From Osedax frankpressi (lineage: Eukaryota; Annelida; Polychaeta; Sabellida; Siboglinidae), in NCBI GenBank assembly GCA_964035775.1, contig OZ038315.1, positions 20,774,883 through 20,838,882 of the forward strand: a DNA stretch of 64,000 bases, written 5' to 3'. Every line of letters starts with the position of its first letter. The stretch's first letter is position 1. This document shows positions 43,445 to 57,185 of this stretch, piece by piece. The translations under genes and the position numbers were made by a program. Below the pieces are notes generated by a model. It had not been told where the DNA came from. It ran no database searches and saw only the letters and a program-made list of their open reading frames with translations.

Positions 43445-43483
43445 CATACACACCAACACACAATCCCACACACACGCACACAT

Positions 43484-43549
<66 letters not shown>
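43445..43549. repeat. (CA)n(TA)n compound microsatellite
   Basis: About 50 bp of interrupted (CA)n run into (TA)n. No coding potential. Confidence 0.9.
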
Positions 43550-43552
<3 letters not shown>

Positions 43553-44772
43553 TGATAAAATGTGGATGCAATAATCATGCAACTGAAATGCAGATTCTAA
43601 TTAAATATTTGATTAGCGATATGAAGAATGAAATATATTCCTCGTCACCATAGAAACTAAAAATCTAAATTAAGATTTAATCACATTAATTTCTTTGAAG
43701 TCAGTATATATACATACATAGGTATTCAATATATAACGTATAATGTAATTTAATGTATCTAGATTAAATATAGCTTTAATCTGAATCAATATATTTATAA
43801 TATTCCTAGTTATGAAAATATGGATAAAGAGGTTAATTAAATATTGATTTTATTATATAATACATACGATATGCATGTAATAATATTTAAATAAAGATAT
43901 GCATAAACTTATAATTAATCAATTTTTTAAGATATAATTATAATTAATTATAATTAAATAATCTTATATTTATTATATAGTTTCTTCTACATAATGAGGT
44001 ATATAAAGTAATCATAAATATTCATAAACCATAAAATTTGAATTCAGAATAAACCTTTCTTTAATTTACAAAGGTTATATGTATTGCGTGTTAAATGTAA
44101 GAATGTGTAATGTACACTTTATCAATTTTATTTAATGAATCATTCATTTAAATTCGTAAATATTATAAAATTCGTATATTCAAAATTAAACTGTATATGT
44201 TACATGCAATATCACTAAGTATCTATACTCTATCCATGGTTGAAGAGCTTAGTTCCTAACCTACAGAAACGATATATTAAAAAATGAACTGAATTGTGTC
44301 TGACATATGCGGTAGCTTCTAATTCTTAATTATATATAACTACTTTAACGATGTTATCTATTTTATTCATCTTTTATCACATTTTACCGTTTTTAATATA
44401 TAGATTTATAAAATATTGTTTTTTTTATGTTAGATTTTGTAATATTATATATATATTTTTTCTTAAGTGATTTTTATAATATTTGATACAAATATTAAGA
44501 TTATTTACATACTAGTAAATAGTATTTACTAATAGTATGTTTACTAGTATATTTACTAAATACTTTTTAAAATTAATAATCAATAACTTCCTTCTGATCT
44601 ATATATATTAAAACACTTCTAATATCCTTGATAATAAATATTTTATGATTAAACCGGTTCTCAAAGGAACGCCTATTTAATTATAACAATCTCATATATG
44701 ACAATGAAAATATATTCTAGGTTTATTCAGTTAATTGAGATGCAATTCGATATTAGATTGGTCGACGTTAGT

Positions 44773-44861
44773 CACGTGATAATTGAATTACGCAATATTC
44801 TATATATAAATATCCTGTAGTGCCGTGTAACAATGATAATGGCGAAATAATTTTTACCGGT
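44773..44861 (+). promoter_or_regulatory. Candidate promoter with E-box, TATA box and first-exon donor
   Basis: A CACGTG box (44773-44778) is followed by tatatataaata (44801-44812) and, about 47 nt after the TATA box, by an excellent donor accg|gtaaga (44860). The short putative exon contains ATG codons that stop within a few codons (M-I-M-A-K-stop). In such an AT-rich genome a TATA match is weak evidence. The combination with the E-box and donor is the reason for listing it. No downstream + strand exon was found. Confidence 0.25.
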
Positions 44862-46674
44862 AAGATCACTCTATTAAATAATACACATTATTAATATATA
44901 AATATATTGACATAAAATATAAATAGTTGATTATATGAGACTTAAATGTAGTGAATTCATATACGATAATTATTTGAACTAATTGATATATTTTTGAAGT
45001 TAAAAGATTTTTTAATATATATTATATTATGATTTTATAATTATTATTTATTTTACTTTTTATATCGATATATATATAGTTAATATAAATAGTCTATTAT
45101 ATTATAATATTATAACCAAATTAGAATACATATAATCCTCCTATATAATATATTTTAAGTCAAAGTTTAATGTCGTATATTATAGTGGTATTATAATATA
45201 ATGTATTTTATAATCATTCATTAATATTATTTTTAATATAGTTATTATTTTTATTGTTTTATAAAAAAATTAAAAAAAATAATTTGATCTAATTCTATTA
45301 CAAACTTAATTAAATGTTTTTATATATATTTTAATATAAATTAATAAAATACCTAGCATATCTGTACTAACACTAGAATATCTTCATAAGTACTATATTT
45401 TAAAGAACCAATAATATCAGTCAAATAGAATATATAATGTTTACTAATCGACTATTATCTGATAGATTATTTTATTTAACCGTAGTGTGGTAATTTTCTC
45501 ATAAAGATATTAACTTATGCGATATATTACAAGAATTACATAGCATTCTGATTTGTTCATATGATTTATATAATATATATTTATATATATATCATGTAAC
45601 ATTGTTAATTATGTTGTTTATAATATAATGAATATTATACGGATACTTCATATTTATATTTACGCATTTATTTGATATTCGTGCGTATGTTTATCAGAGA
45701 ATGTATTAAATATAGCAAGGTGTAAATGAAATTATTTATAGCACTTTTAAAGTAGAATGGTGTTGTATGTTTTATACGGATGTGTGATGTATTGAAATTG
45801 TATACATATTACATAATAATATCCTTATTATACAATTTAAATATCGCTCATTTTAAATATTTTATTTCGGACACATCTATTCATCTTTTATCTTATAAAG
45901 GTGAATTAATATGTCTTAAATCGGACTATTTAATAATTCAACACGAATATTTACTGTTATATATTTATATTAGTTTATAATATATAGTCTATGCATTTTT
46001 ATTATGTACATAATATAAATATTATAATTTAAATAAATTATCAAAATAAAATAATATAAAAATGATACTATTGTTATTCTATTAAATATACTTAAAATTA
46101 TTCGAAATATCATCATCATTATAAAAATTTGAATTTATATATTAAAATAAAAATTATGTTTCAATTTAAAAATATCGTTAATCAGATTTATGAGTTTGGT
46201 GTAGGTTCTATCACGTGTAAATGGAAATACTTGGTATAAACTACACTAATCTCATTGATCCGTACATTCACCATCACTATTAAATGCATAGTTAATACTA
46301 TCGGTCTATACAAATTCATGTTTTCTTTATTGTATTAAATAAAATACATTATATTATTTGTAATTCATTTTATAATTTCTTTCTATGGTAATATTTAACT
46401 ATTATTATTTTTTATAGTATGTCTGTTTATATACTATTTAAAGACAATTTTACTTCATTTGAAATATATCGTGTATTATATGGTAATTATAAAACATAAT
46501 TATAAAAATATATATAGATATACATGTATCATTATATATATAAAATTCATGATAAAACTTAAATAAATTATAATATTAAGACATATTAATATTATTTTAT
46601 AGACATATATGTGATTTATGGTATTAAGTAATGCATATTTTTTCCGTGGCGTACATTGAACGTCGTACAACGTA

Positions 46675-49637
46675 TCACAACTTTTGTATATAATTTGAGC
46701 GCACGAACGCCAGACGAATTTTTCGCGCGAAGTAAATCTGTTTCATGTAGTTCGGGTAGTTGAGCAGGTCGTCGAGCAAGTAACACCGGCGACCGGAGAA
46801 CGCCTTGGCGAATACGGAGAGACGTTTCTGAGCCGAACGCCAGGTCGAGAAATTCTTGAAATTTTGACCCGCTTCTCGTAGTAATGTATTGCACGGGAAC
46901 TCCGCACCGCCGCCAACGCCGCTTCCGCCCTTACCCGTTGTAAATTCCATCGCAGCGCGATTTTTCAGGTACGTAGATTCGCGATACTCAAGATATTCGT
47001 CGATTCTGTCGATTCTCAGGATCGATTGCAGCGGGCAACGCATGGTTCCGTTGGACACGGCGACCTCTATCGTACTATTCGTGTCGATCTTGCAACCGTA
47101 GACGTGGGAAGGCAATATCAGTATTAAACCGAAGTCGGCGGCGATGTTGAAAGCCCTTCGAAGTCCTTGCAACTGCTTATCGACGGGAAGAAGGTTGACG
47201 TCGTAACGGGCGTACACGTCGGAAAAACTTGTATAATATCCGCACTTCGTCATCGTCCACCAACCGTGCTCTTTCAACCGCAACGTCTTGCCGGCCTGAA
47301 CGATTGAATCGGAGATATTTGATTGTTTATTGTCGAAATAATATGTTATATTATTATTCTTAAAATATTATTCATTTCAATTTATGCATGATTACTCCTT
47401 GACTTATAAATGTAAATTTGTTTAGCGTAATTAATATATAATTTAATAATTACACTCTCGTTTACAATATTATATATAATATAGTAATATATTATATACT
47501 AAGTAACTATATACTACATTACACATTCATAATATATATGTTTCTAATATATGATAAAATATATTATACATTTATATTGATATGAATTTATATGTTATGA
47601 ATTTAATTTTACAATATAAATATATTTAAGGTGTCTTGTTCCTAGAAGTTTTTATTCTTTTAGTGATTATTTCTAAGGGTAATTATTTATTTTTATACAA
47701 AAGTATGCAGATTTATAAATATACGAATATGATCAAAATAATATAGATATACTACACTATGTAGAAGTATTAAATAATATTTCTAATCAAAACTATATAG
47801 TATGAGTTTTTGAAAAATGTAGTATTATTATATTATATATACACTATATTCTACAAACAGCTGTCTCCATGTAATTATTTTGTATTGCCACAGTGTCGGG
47901 ATCAATTTTATTCACTGGAAATACGTTTCGTAGAGTCTGAAAGTAATATAATCCACTGCTGTAGTTCGCTTGCGGTAGGTACTTTAAAATCGGTGCCCCT
48001 GGCTTAATTGGTTGATTTACGATTAACGAAGGTGAGGTATTCTATTAGTGAATATATTCTATCAATTTATGTGATAAATTAGTGGTACATGCTTATTAAA
48101 TATAGTATAGATAGTAGAAATTTAAGCTAAATATTGTAAAGTCATTTTGAATAATTTCATTTAGAGTTTAATTTGTTTGGGGTATATATTTTATTATAGT
48201 AATAGTCAAGATGGATATTGATTAAAGTAAATGTGACCTATAATAATCGATATACATAAATAACCCAAAGAAATTGGTCCAATACTTATGGTTAAGATTC
48301 TTAATTATATAAATATTAATAATGTAGTACTTTTTATAATGTAGTATGTACTTTATGATATGCTGGTTCAATCGAACAGAAGTAAGTATTTAATAAATAC
48401 AACATTCTTAAAAAATAAATTTATATTTATTTTTTTTATATAATAATTTTCAAAATATGTGATAATTCATTATAGTGATCGGATTATATCAAACTGTCAA
48501 CATTACTACTTAATATCCGTAATATTAATCACAAATAAATGAATTGTAATTGTATTAATGAAATATTGTCCTAAATATAGTGTTTTGAGTATATTGAGAT
48601 AACCATATTATTGTAAATCGTAAGTTAAGTTTATATTCAAGTTCCTTGCCATGTCTAAAATAAATATATATTTTATTTATCTGAGAGTAGCCCGGTAAAG
48701 TTTCAGTAGTATTATAATTTAAATAATATACATATTTATACATTATAACCAACATTATTTAAATATATAATATTCATAAAGATATAATTATAGATATGTC
48801 TAGATATGTGGTAAAATAAAACGACCCTTGAACTTTTACGAAAGAATTGCATCACGAAGTTCAACTGGTTTCGATCGTCCAAAGTTTCAGCGAAAGCCGT
48901 CAATCTTAGCATAGCATCGTATATATTTACAGCAGCAGGTGTACAGTATACGAAGTACGGGTTGGCAATATCTGTCGAAATTGGAGAGGAAGAATAGTCA
49001 GTTTGGGGTGGGAAAGTGGAGGAAAGGAAAGGATTTGAAAATTGATTAATTTGGTTTATAGTGATAATCAGTATCTGGTAGTCCTAGAAAAAATAAACAT
49101 ATTTTGTTGGGAATAAAATCTACTAGATTTCAAGTGATCAATAAAATATCGTATATATGAAATAAGCTGTTTAGTCGGATATTCCCACCTGCCTCGTCCA
49201 CCATCGCTAACATCGCCGTGTCTGGGTTGAGCATGTCCGCTATAGGTTCCAAAGGATCGCGAAGGTAGATTGCATTCATATCGGTGCCGAACACCTACAT
49301 ATTATAGTTTACATAAACATTAGTGGGTTCCTTCGTATACATTTCTGTGTATAAATATGAATATACGTTCCGTAATAATAACTTATGAGTATGGTATATA
49401 ATATATATGTAATATTAATCAATTTAAGTAGTATTATTAATAATTTAATTTTAATTCTGATAAAATACATTAGATTTCTAGAAAATTAACTACTTTAAAT
49501 TTTATAATTTCTATTAACCGTGTAAACTTTGTTTAATGCATTACATACAACCACTGATCAAAATATATGTCATTTTTATAGTATTTATTATTATAAATAA
49601 ATTATATTCCATCATTCATTTATTAATTTGTACTATA

Positions 49638-49725
<88 letters not shown>

Positions 49726-49962
49726 TTATTGGAGATCATATGGAAATTAATTTCCAGCGAATTCACTCAGAGTTGAAATAAATCATCAATTATACATAAG
49801 AAAAAAACTAAGTAAAATGTGTATCGCAATAAAAAGTAAGAATGGAAATTGAAGAATTCATCCCAAATTATGTAGACGTTACCATCACAAAAGATAAGGA
49901 AATACAACCTGAGATTATGCATATATTTAATATGTGAGCACACACACGCATACACACACACA

Positions 49963-50024
<62 letters not shown>

Positions 50025-53000
50025 ATATATGTTCGATTGAATATAATGATTTAGATAAATCAGTCGTAAATGCTTTTTTTAAAGAAATATAATCCTTGGT
50101 AAGTTAAGTAGAGAATAAACAACTCTCTGGAATTAGAAAAATAGGAATTTATCCAGATAAATTTAATTGAAAATAAGGGCATCTTAATATAAGCAATATT
50201 TCACAAAATCAGAATCTCAAAATAATGGAAGTTGAGTAAAACTACTTTAATCCATAATAAAGGTTCTACAGATATATCATACATTATCGTATACTTAGCT
50301 AGCTAAACACTATATATCAATTATATATTGGTACTCTAGGAAACTAATATCGATAATAAATAAGTGGATATATAAATATAGAATAGATTTTACTATGGTA
50401 CCTAGTATTCATGATAATCTATACACAAATACTGCTTTTAAAGCAGTAATTAGAATCTAGAATAGATTGGGGTATTACATCTATTTAATAAGCTAGAATA
50501 TATAGATATCTAAAAAATACTAAAAAAGAGAAATATATATACAGGATGAAAACGTATGCATGACTCATTCATTGTTTCTATATTCATAAAAGTTTAGTAA
50601 TTTAAAATAATATTCAGATAATCTAACGAACACATTTTAAAAAATAGTTCACGAGGATTATGTTATATGACAGCAAGATGTTTATAATGATAAATACCTA
50701 TGCCGGATATACTTACTAATTGTAGAAAACAAATGTTAAATGATCTCAAAGACATTAAACTGTCGTAATTAATATAAATTTAACCAAAACAAGGGCAACT
50801 CACTAAGTATAAATAATATCTGGCATACTCGATATTTCAAAATTACTTTAATAACTTCTATTAACACATAATTTGTAATAATCCGAATATGAAAAATATA
50901 GATTGAACGTTGTAGAATGACCTAGTAATTACTCTGACTCTAGTACATATTATATAATATATCATACAATATGATTACACATAAGACGTAATTAAAGGTA
51001 CTAATGATTTTCTGTTTTAATGATTTGTATCTTTTTGACTTTTAAAAAATTGTATATGGTATATATATTCTATTGAATTATATACTACTATATTTACCCC
51101 GTTAATTATATATCTTATTCGATATATTCTATTTCATTCGCAACTAAATAATGGATCATATAATAATTAACATATTTAATTCATACGCCTTTCTGAGTTA
51201 TATAAATATATATATTTCGATGAGCAAAGGAACTATATATAAATTATAATCTACGATTTACTGAACTATTGAATAATATATCATTTAAAATAGAATGCAA
51301 ATAAATTTAGATAATTTTTGACATTTATGATTTCATTATATATTAACAATAACTTTAATTTATTTGATAGTCTTGTTACCCATTTACGTAATGTTTCTTT
51401 AACAAAATCTATTCTATAGAATAAACTCTCATATTTACGTTCAAATGTATCAAAATACATATATTTTGATAAATTCAAAATATAGTCAAAGGAATATTTT
51501 TAATAGGTAGTTTATAGTTAATTTATATAGTTAATTTATATAGTTAATTTATATAGTTAATTTATATAGTTAATTTATATAGTTAATTTATATAGTTAAT
51601 TTATAAAGTTAATTTATATAGTTAATTTATATAGTTAATTTATATAGTTAATTTATATAGTTAATTTATATAGTTAATTTATATAGTTAATTTATATAGT
51701 TAATTTATATAGTTAATTTATATAGTTAATTTATATAGTTAATTTATATAGTTAATTTATATAGTTAATTTATATAGTTAATTTATATAGTTAATTTATA
51801 TAGTTAATTTATATAGTTAATTTATATAGTTAATTTATATAGTTAATTTATATAGTTAATTTATATAGTTAATTTATATAGTTAATTTATATAGTTAATT
51901 TATATAGTTAATTTATATAGTTAATTTATATAGTTAATTTATATAGTTAATTTATATAGTTAATTTATATAGTTAATTTATATAGTTAATTTATATAGTT
52001 AATTTATATAGTTAATTTATATAGTTAATTTATATAGTTAATTTATATAGTTAATTTATATAGTTAATTTATATAGTTAATTTATATAGTTAATTTATAT
52101 AGTTAATTTATATAGTTAATTTATATAGTTAATTTATATAGTTAATTTATATAGTTAATTTATATAGTTAATTTATATAGTTAATTTATATAGTTAATTT
52201 ATATAGTTAATTTATATAGTTAATTTATATAGTTAATTTATATAGTTAATTTATATAGTTAATTTATATAGTTAATTTATATAGTTAATTTATATAGTTA
52301 ATTTATATAGTTAATTTATATAGTTAATTTATATAGTTAATTTATATAGTTAATTTATATAGTTAATTTATATAGTTAATTTATATAGTTAATTTATATA
52401 GTTAATTTATATAGTTAATTTATATAGTTAATTTATATAGTTAATTTATATAGTTAATTTATATAGTTAATTTATATAGTTAATTTATATAGTTAATTTA
52501 TATAGTTAATTTATATAGTTAATTTATATAGTTAATTTATATAGTTAATTTATATAGTTAATTTATATAGTTAATTTATATAGTTAATTTATATAGTTAA
52601 TTTATATAGTTAATTTATATAGTTAATTTATATAGTTAATTTATATAGTTAATTTATATAGTTAATTTATATAGTTAATTTATATAGTTAATTTATATAG
52701 TTAATTTATATAGTTAATTTATATAGTTAATTTATATAGTTAATTTATATAGTTAATTTATATAGTTAATTTATGTAGTTAATTTACATAGTTAATTTAT
52801 ATAGTTAATTTATATAGTTAATTTATATAGTTAATTTAATAGGTAGTTTAAAGTTAATTTATATATTTAATTTAATAGGTAGTTTATTGTTAATTTATAA
52901 TTAATAGTTAGTTGTACATATTAGAAATAAGATTAACCTCTTAATTATTTTTAAAAATTATTAGTTTGGGAATAATAATTAAATAATCTTAATTTATTAT

Positions 53001-53397
53001 TTTATCATTTATTATTATTTATCATTATATAACTTATATATTTTAACGTTTTTATTATCTTTGATTTAATAATATAATTTTTTTTAAAGAAAGTGTGTAA
53101 ATTACACAGTATAATTGTTATATATATATAACATTTCTTATAATATAATTAATATCTATGTTATACTATATTAACATGCCTTAATTTACAAATACCAATT
53201 ACTTGTTATATGTGGCTGTAAGTCTTACCGTGTATCCCAATTTCAATAACAACCAAGTGTAGTATGTTCTGTAGTTATTTAAAGTTAAGTTCACTTTTAA
53301 ATCATTTCCTAATTTTATTTCCTTCGACCCGGGTACATAGTAACAGAATAACTACAAATCATTATTTGCATTATTAATCTATGGTGATAATCATCAG

Positions 53398-53443
<46 letters not shown>

Positions 53444-54443
53444 ATATAGTTATATGAATGGATATATAGATAAATAAATGGAAGGATGTTTCTCATATTA
53501 CTAACACGTGTATTGTATTTTTTCAAAGATATGCAAGTATTACTTTCCAAGGTTATTATAATCATATGATGTAATATCTGAAAGTATCGGTTATGTAATG
53601 AATATATATACTTTCTATAATATGTGTAATTAACTAATTAATATAAATCAATGATAATTTTAATTGAATAATTTTATATAAAATAATTCAATATATATTG
53701 AATTATTTTCATTAAGCAATAATAAATATAATGTGTAATTAATAGTGTAAATAACTCAATAATACTCTTTATATTGTATTATTAGCTTCGACTTGTTAAA
53801 CATTTACTGGTCAACTAAAACATTCGGTTACACTAACTTTTCTAATTAAGGCTTTTTCGCACATCCGAAGATAATTGCTCGCGATGTCCAGGTAACTGAA
53901 GTCAGGCATAATAGCCAAGGTCACCAGACCAGTGACCGGGTGAGCTGCTTTTTGAGCGACTGCGATGAACTCGGAGGCTATATCTTTTCCATATGGATAC
54001 CGCGACTTAGGAAACTTTAACCACGCCTTCTTAAACACTTTTTCCTTTACCGTTTGGCTGAGATTCAGTTTGTCGCTATTCTCCAGGTTTCTCTCTACAG
54101 GACTGCTATATTCGTAGTTTATAGATACGTCCACGAAGGAAAAGCTTTGATTCACCGTACCGCCTACGTTTACACGGAACGCGTCTATTTCTAATTGGTG
54201 TCCTACCGACATCGACGCGTAGTACACCTGCGAGGAGATCAACAGGCAAACGCACAACAAGAAAATCAGATGGCGACGATGACGCGTGTTCGTAAAGGTC
54301 ACTCGGCGGGTGGCGATACGGTCCACACGCGAGAACGACGAATTGTATTGGTCGTCTGGATTGTCCATTAGGTGACTGATATCAACGGCATGAATACCTC
54401 TAGGGGTCACGACGTAACCTATCCTCTTCTGACTTCTAGGCAT
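46675..54443 (-). CDS. Type II membrane nucleotide-diphospho-sugar transferase (GT77-like), six exons
   Basis: Exons in coding order are 54443-53838, 53351-53229, 49294-49189, 48971-48834, 47998-47859 and 47295-46675. All phases agree and give 577 residues. The N-terminus is cytoplasmic and basic, then a signal anchor at about residues 59-75 (LIFLLCVCLLISSQVYY), then a lumenal domain with several N-glycosylation sequons. The catalytic domain contains YRTYYTWLLLKLGYTVFG, then TDMNAIYLRDPLEPI, and a later NNYMETAAGKTLRLKEHGWW, the layout of the nucleotide-diphospho-sugar transferase fold of GT77 (plant RRA/XEG113 relatives). The metal-binding DxD reads D-M-N here. The C-terminal exon adds LPVDKQLQGLRRAFNIAADF, a conserved tail in some GT77 proteins. 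It is probably a Golgi enzyme; donor and acceptor are unknown. The ATG at 54443 has a purine at -3. The frame stays open upstream to an acceptor-like site near 54532, so a longer N-terminus is possible. Confidence 0.8.
49295..53228. other. Second intron of the glycosyltransferase gene
   Basis: 3.9 kb with no exon seen. It holds (TA)n tracts (49645-49720, 49960-50030), a moderately complex stretch at 50040-51060 that I cannot assign, and the 13-bp minisatellite at 51501-52890. Confidence 0.6.
51501..52890. repeat. 13-bp minisatellite, about 100 copies
   Basis: The unit atagttaatttat is repeated almost without change over about 1.3 kb; rare variants are tataaag near 51605 and tgtag/catag near 52774-52790. 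Both edges carry taataggtagttta followed by a degenerate unit, showing that the array grew within an older imperfect repeat. It lies in an intron of the - strand gene (unit on that strand: ataaattaactat). Confidence 0.97.
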
Positions 54444-55267
54444 AACCGTGTTGATTGCGGTCAAATAATATATCAGTGAGTACGGGTTTAATGGTATAGT
54501 TTCAAGTTTTGGATTTAATTTGAACTGGACCTGATTATTAAATATGCAATTATGAAATAATGCATAAGGAAATAATAATTATTAATAATAAAATTTCAAA
54601 TTAAACATATTATAATTGTAATCTACTTATAATTCAACATTAATTTTTCACTTTTATTGTATGAATATTTATAAAAAATAAACTATACATTTTCTTAGAA
54701 ATCGACTAGTAGATTATACATAGGGAAACATAAGGAAGAAATTGTTGCCTGCAATTTACTGTTTTCATAATTAGATGCTTAATTCTATAATTATCGTATT
54801 TTCGTATTCACATTCTAAAGTAGTTGCAACTTTAAAAATTATAATCACGTCATAAACGGCAGATCTGTCTCAAAAATTATCTACGTATTTTAAATCGTCA
54901 TATAACTGTGAAAATGATATCCGATATCGACTACGATATCCTATTATTTTCTTCACATTGAGAAATCTAATATTTTCATTATTCAAGATGGAGTTATAAA
55001 GTCTTTTTTTTGCAAATTTCAAAAAGAGAATTGTAATGCGATGTTCATTTTATAACTTAATAGCATAATATAGAGATACTTTCAAATACTTGGAGATAAA
55101 ATATCAGAAACAACTAAATTTAGGAGTCTGGTTTACTTAATGGTGAAACTAAATTTAAGTGTTCTATGTATTAATATATATTATATAATTTCAAGTTATC
55201 AATATAAATTATACAGAGTAAGTATGAAAGTAGAAGTATGTGCGATACACTATTTCAATACCTAGTA

Positions 55268-55301
55268 TACTCGTTATTACTATATATAGTAATAACGAGT
55301 A
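55268..55301. repeat. Perfect 34-bp palindrome
   Basis: tactcgttattactata is followed immediately by its exact reverse complement. It is more GC-mixed than the local (TA)n tracts, so it is not a simple-repeat artefact. Confidence 0.9.
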
Positions 55302-55920
55302 CCGAAGGAAGTATGATAAGTTGTGAAGAACTTACAAGTAAGATAGAATGAAGTATTAAACATATTAAATGTATGAGCATACAAAAAACATACAAGATAA
55401 GGAATTGAATGATATATAGAATAGTAGATAAGATGGAAAAAGGGTTAGAATCACAAAGTTTTTGAGAATATAGGTAATTATAGATACTATATGTAGGACA
55501 TACATTATAGGTCTAGTCACTCATTCAAGAAGATTAGTTTGAAGTTTGTATAAAGTATAATAGTATTTAGAACTAAATATTAAGTTTAGTTTGCTGTAAG
55601 ATGTTAAGATATATTTTTATGTAGACGATCTAACTTAAAAGATTTCTATCCGTAGTAGCTCAAAATCTCGCAAGTTGTAATACTGTTTATTTTGTACTGA
55701 TTATAGAGATTAAAATGATCGAAGAGAGTATAGAGATTAAAGAGATTATAGAGAATAGATATATAATATATGGGTGATATATTTAAATGATCTACAATTT
55801 ACTATAATTTTAATTATTGTTATGCCAAATATTGAATAACCAATATATAACTATTATATATATTATATATATTCCATATATAATATTCATACAGATGTAT
55901 ACATACATATACACAGTCTA

Positions 55921-56006
<86 letters not shown>

Positions 56007-56708
56007 GAACATTATACTAAGCTATCATGGCAGTTCCAATAAATATATGAATAACACATATATTGATATATTTTTTCTGTATAAATATCATGTCAATAGT
56101 ATAATATATATGCTTATACGGGTGTATATATACTTATATATACTTATATATAAATATATAAGATAATTGTATACTATAACTTATTTAATAGTAAAATGTA
56201 GATTATTTGTATTAAGTTAACTATGTATAACAATCTACTACTTAGATCATAATATGATTGTGATAAGTAATGGAGTTACTAACATAATACGAATACAACG
56301 GGATGAGTTACCACAGTTGGTAAATACCTCAAGTGTTCCAAGTGAATACACAACTGTTCATTATATTACATTGTTATAACTGACACAAACCAGCCAGGAT
56401 ATATCACGTGCATATGTACACTATTATCTAACTAGAAGTAATTCATACAAGTATAGTTTGTTTATTATTACTGTCGTATTATTTTTATGACCTCATAAAA
56501 CTAATGTTATTTTAGTGGTTTTGTTATTATGGCCCGAACATGATTTACCAAGAATAACCATATTAGTAATAATAGAACATAATTAGCTATATGTTAATTA
56601 TTAATATGTTAATAATATGCATTTATTAACAGTATTGATTATTCTTTACATTAAGTGTAATGTCCATAATAAATATATTTATTTTGGCTATCCACTATAG
56701 ATATACTC

Positions 56709-56875
<167 letters not shown>

Positions 56876-56939
56876 GTAAATATTTTTTAAATTATTTTAA
56901 ACAGATGTATACAAGATATATAGATACGTATTTATTTAT

Positions 56940-56976
<37 letters not shown>

Positions 56977-57119
56977 TAAGATCAACAACATTGATAAACA
57001 ATTAAACTATATTATAGTAATATATTTATGTTGAATGGTAAGCAGGACCTTGACCTTAATGTAAAAGAATAATACTAACATAAACTGGAATATATAAACA
57101 TAAATAATAATGGAAACCA

Positions 57120-57185
57120 TATACACTGTATATATAGTATACAAATATATACAGTATACAAATATATACAGTATACAAATATATA
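57120..57185. repeat. Short tandem repeat, 17-bp unit
   Basis: gtatacaaatatataca is repeated about three and a half times. Confidence 0.7.

Larger units (their letters stand above)
40724..46674. other. About 6 kb without a recognised gene
   Basis: It starts with the JTB-like 3' UTR (AATAAA near 41027) and ends with the 3' flank of the - strand glycosyltransferase gene. Between them are a 48-bp hairpin (42328-42375), a GC-richer 33-bp direct repeat near 41950-42010, (TA)n and (CA)n tracts (42772-42812, 43445-43549), and a promoter-like stretch at 44756-44865. No other exon could be supported. Confidence 0.5.

Noticed and set aside
45780-45980. 66-codon + strand ORF MCDVLKLYTYYI..
   Set aside because: AT-biased composition (Leu/Ile/Tyr), no domain and no splice or poly(A) context; likely chance.
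46616-47101. ORFs of 92 codons (- strand, other frame) and 70 codons (+ strand)
   Set aside because: Both overlap the last glycosyltransferase exon, which has matching splice phase and domain content. They are shadows.
50040-51060. Moderately complex intronic stretch suspected to be an eroded element
   Set aside because: No ORF, terminal repeat or recognisable domain could be found; left as unassigned intron.
51501-52890. CRISPR-like regular array
   Set aside because: The 13-bp unit has no spacers and the genome is eukaryotic; it is a minisatellite.
55600-55650. A Y-V-D-D-L peptide resembling a reverse transcriptase motif
   Set aside because: One short motif with no flanking polymerase similarity, no terminal repeats and no gag-like region; not enough to name an element.
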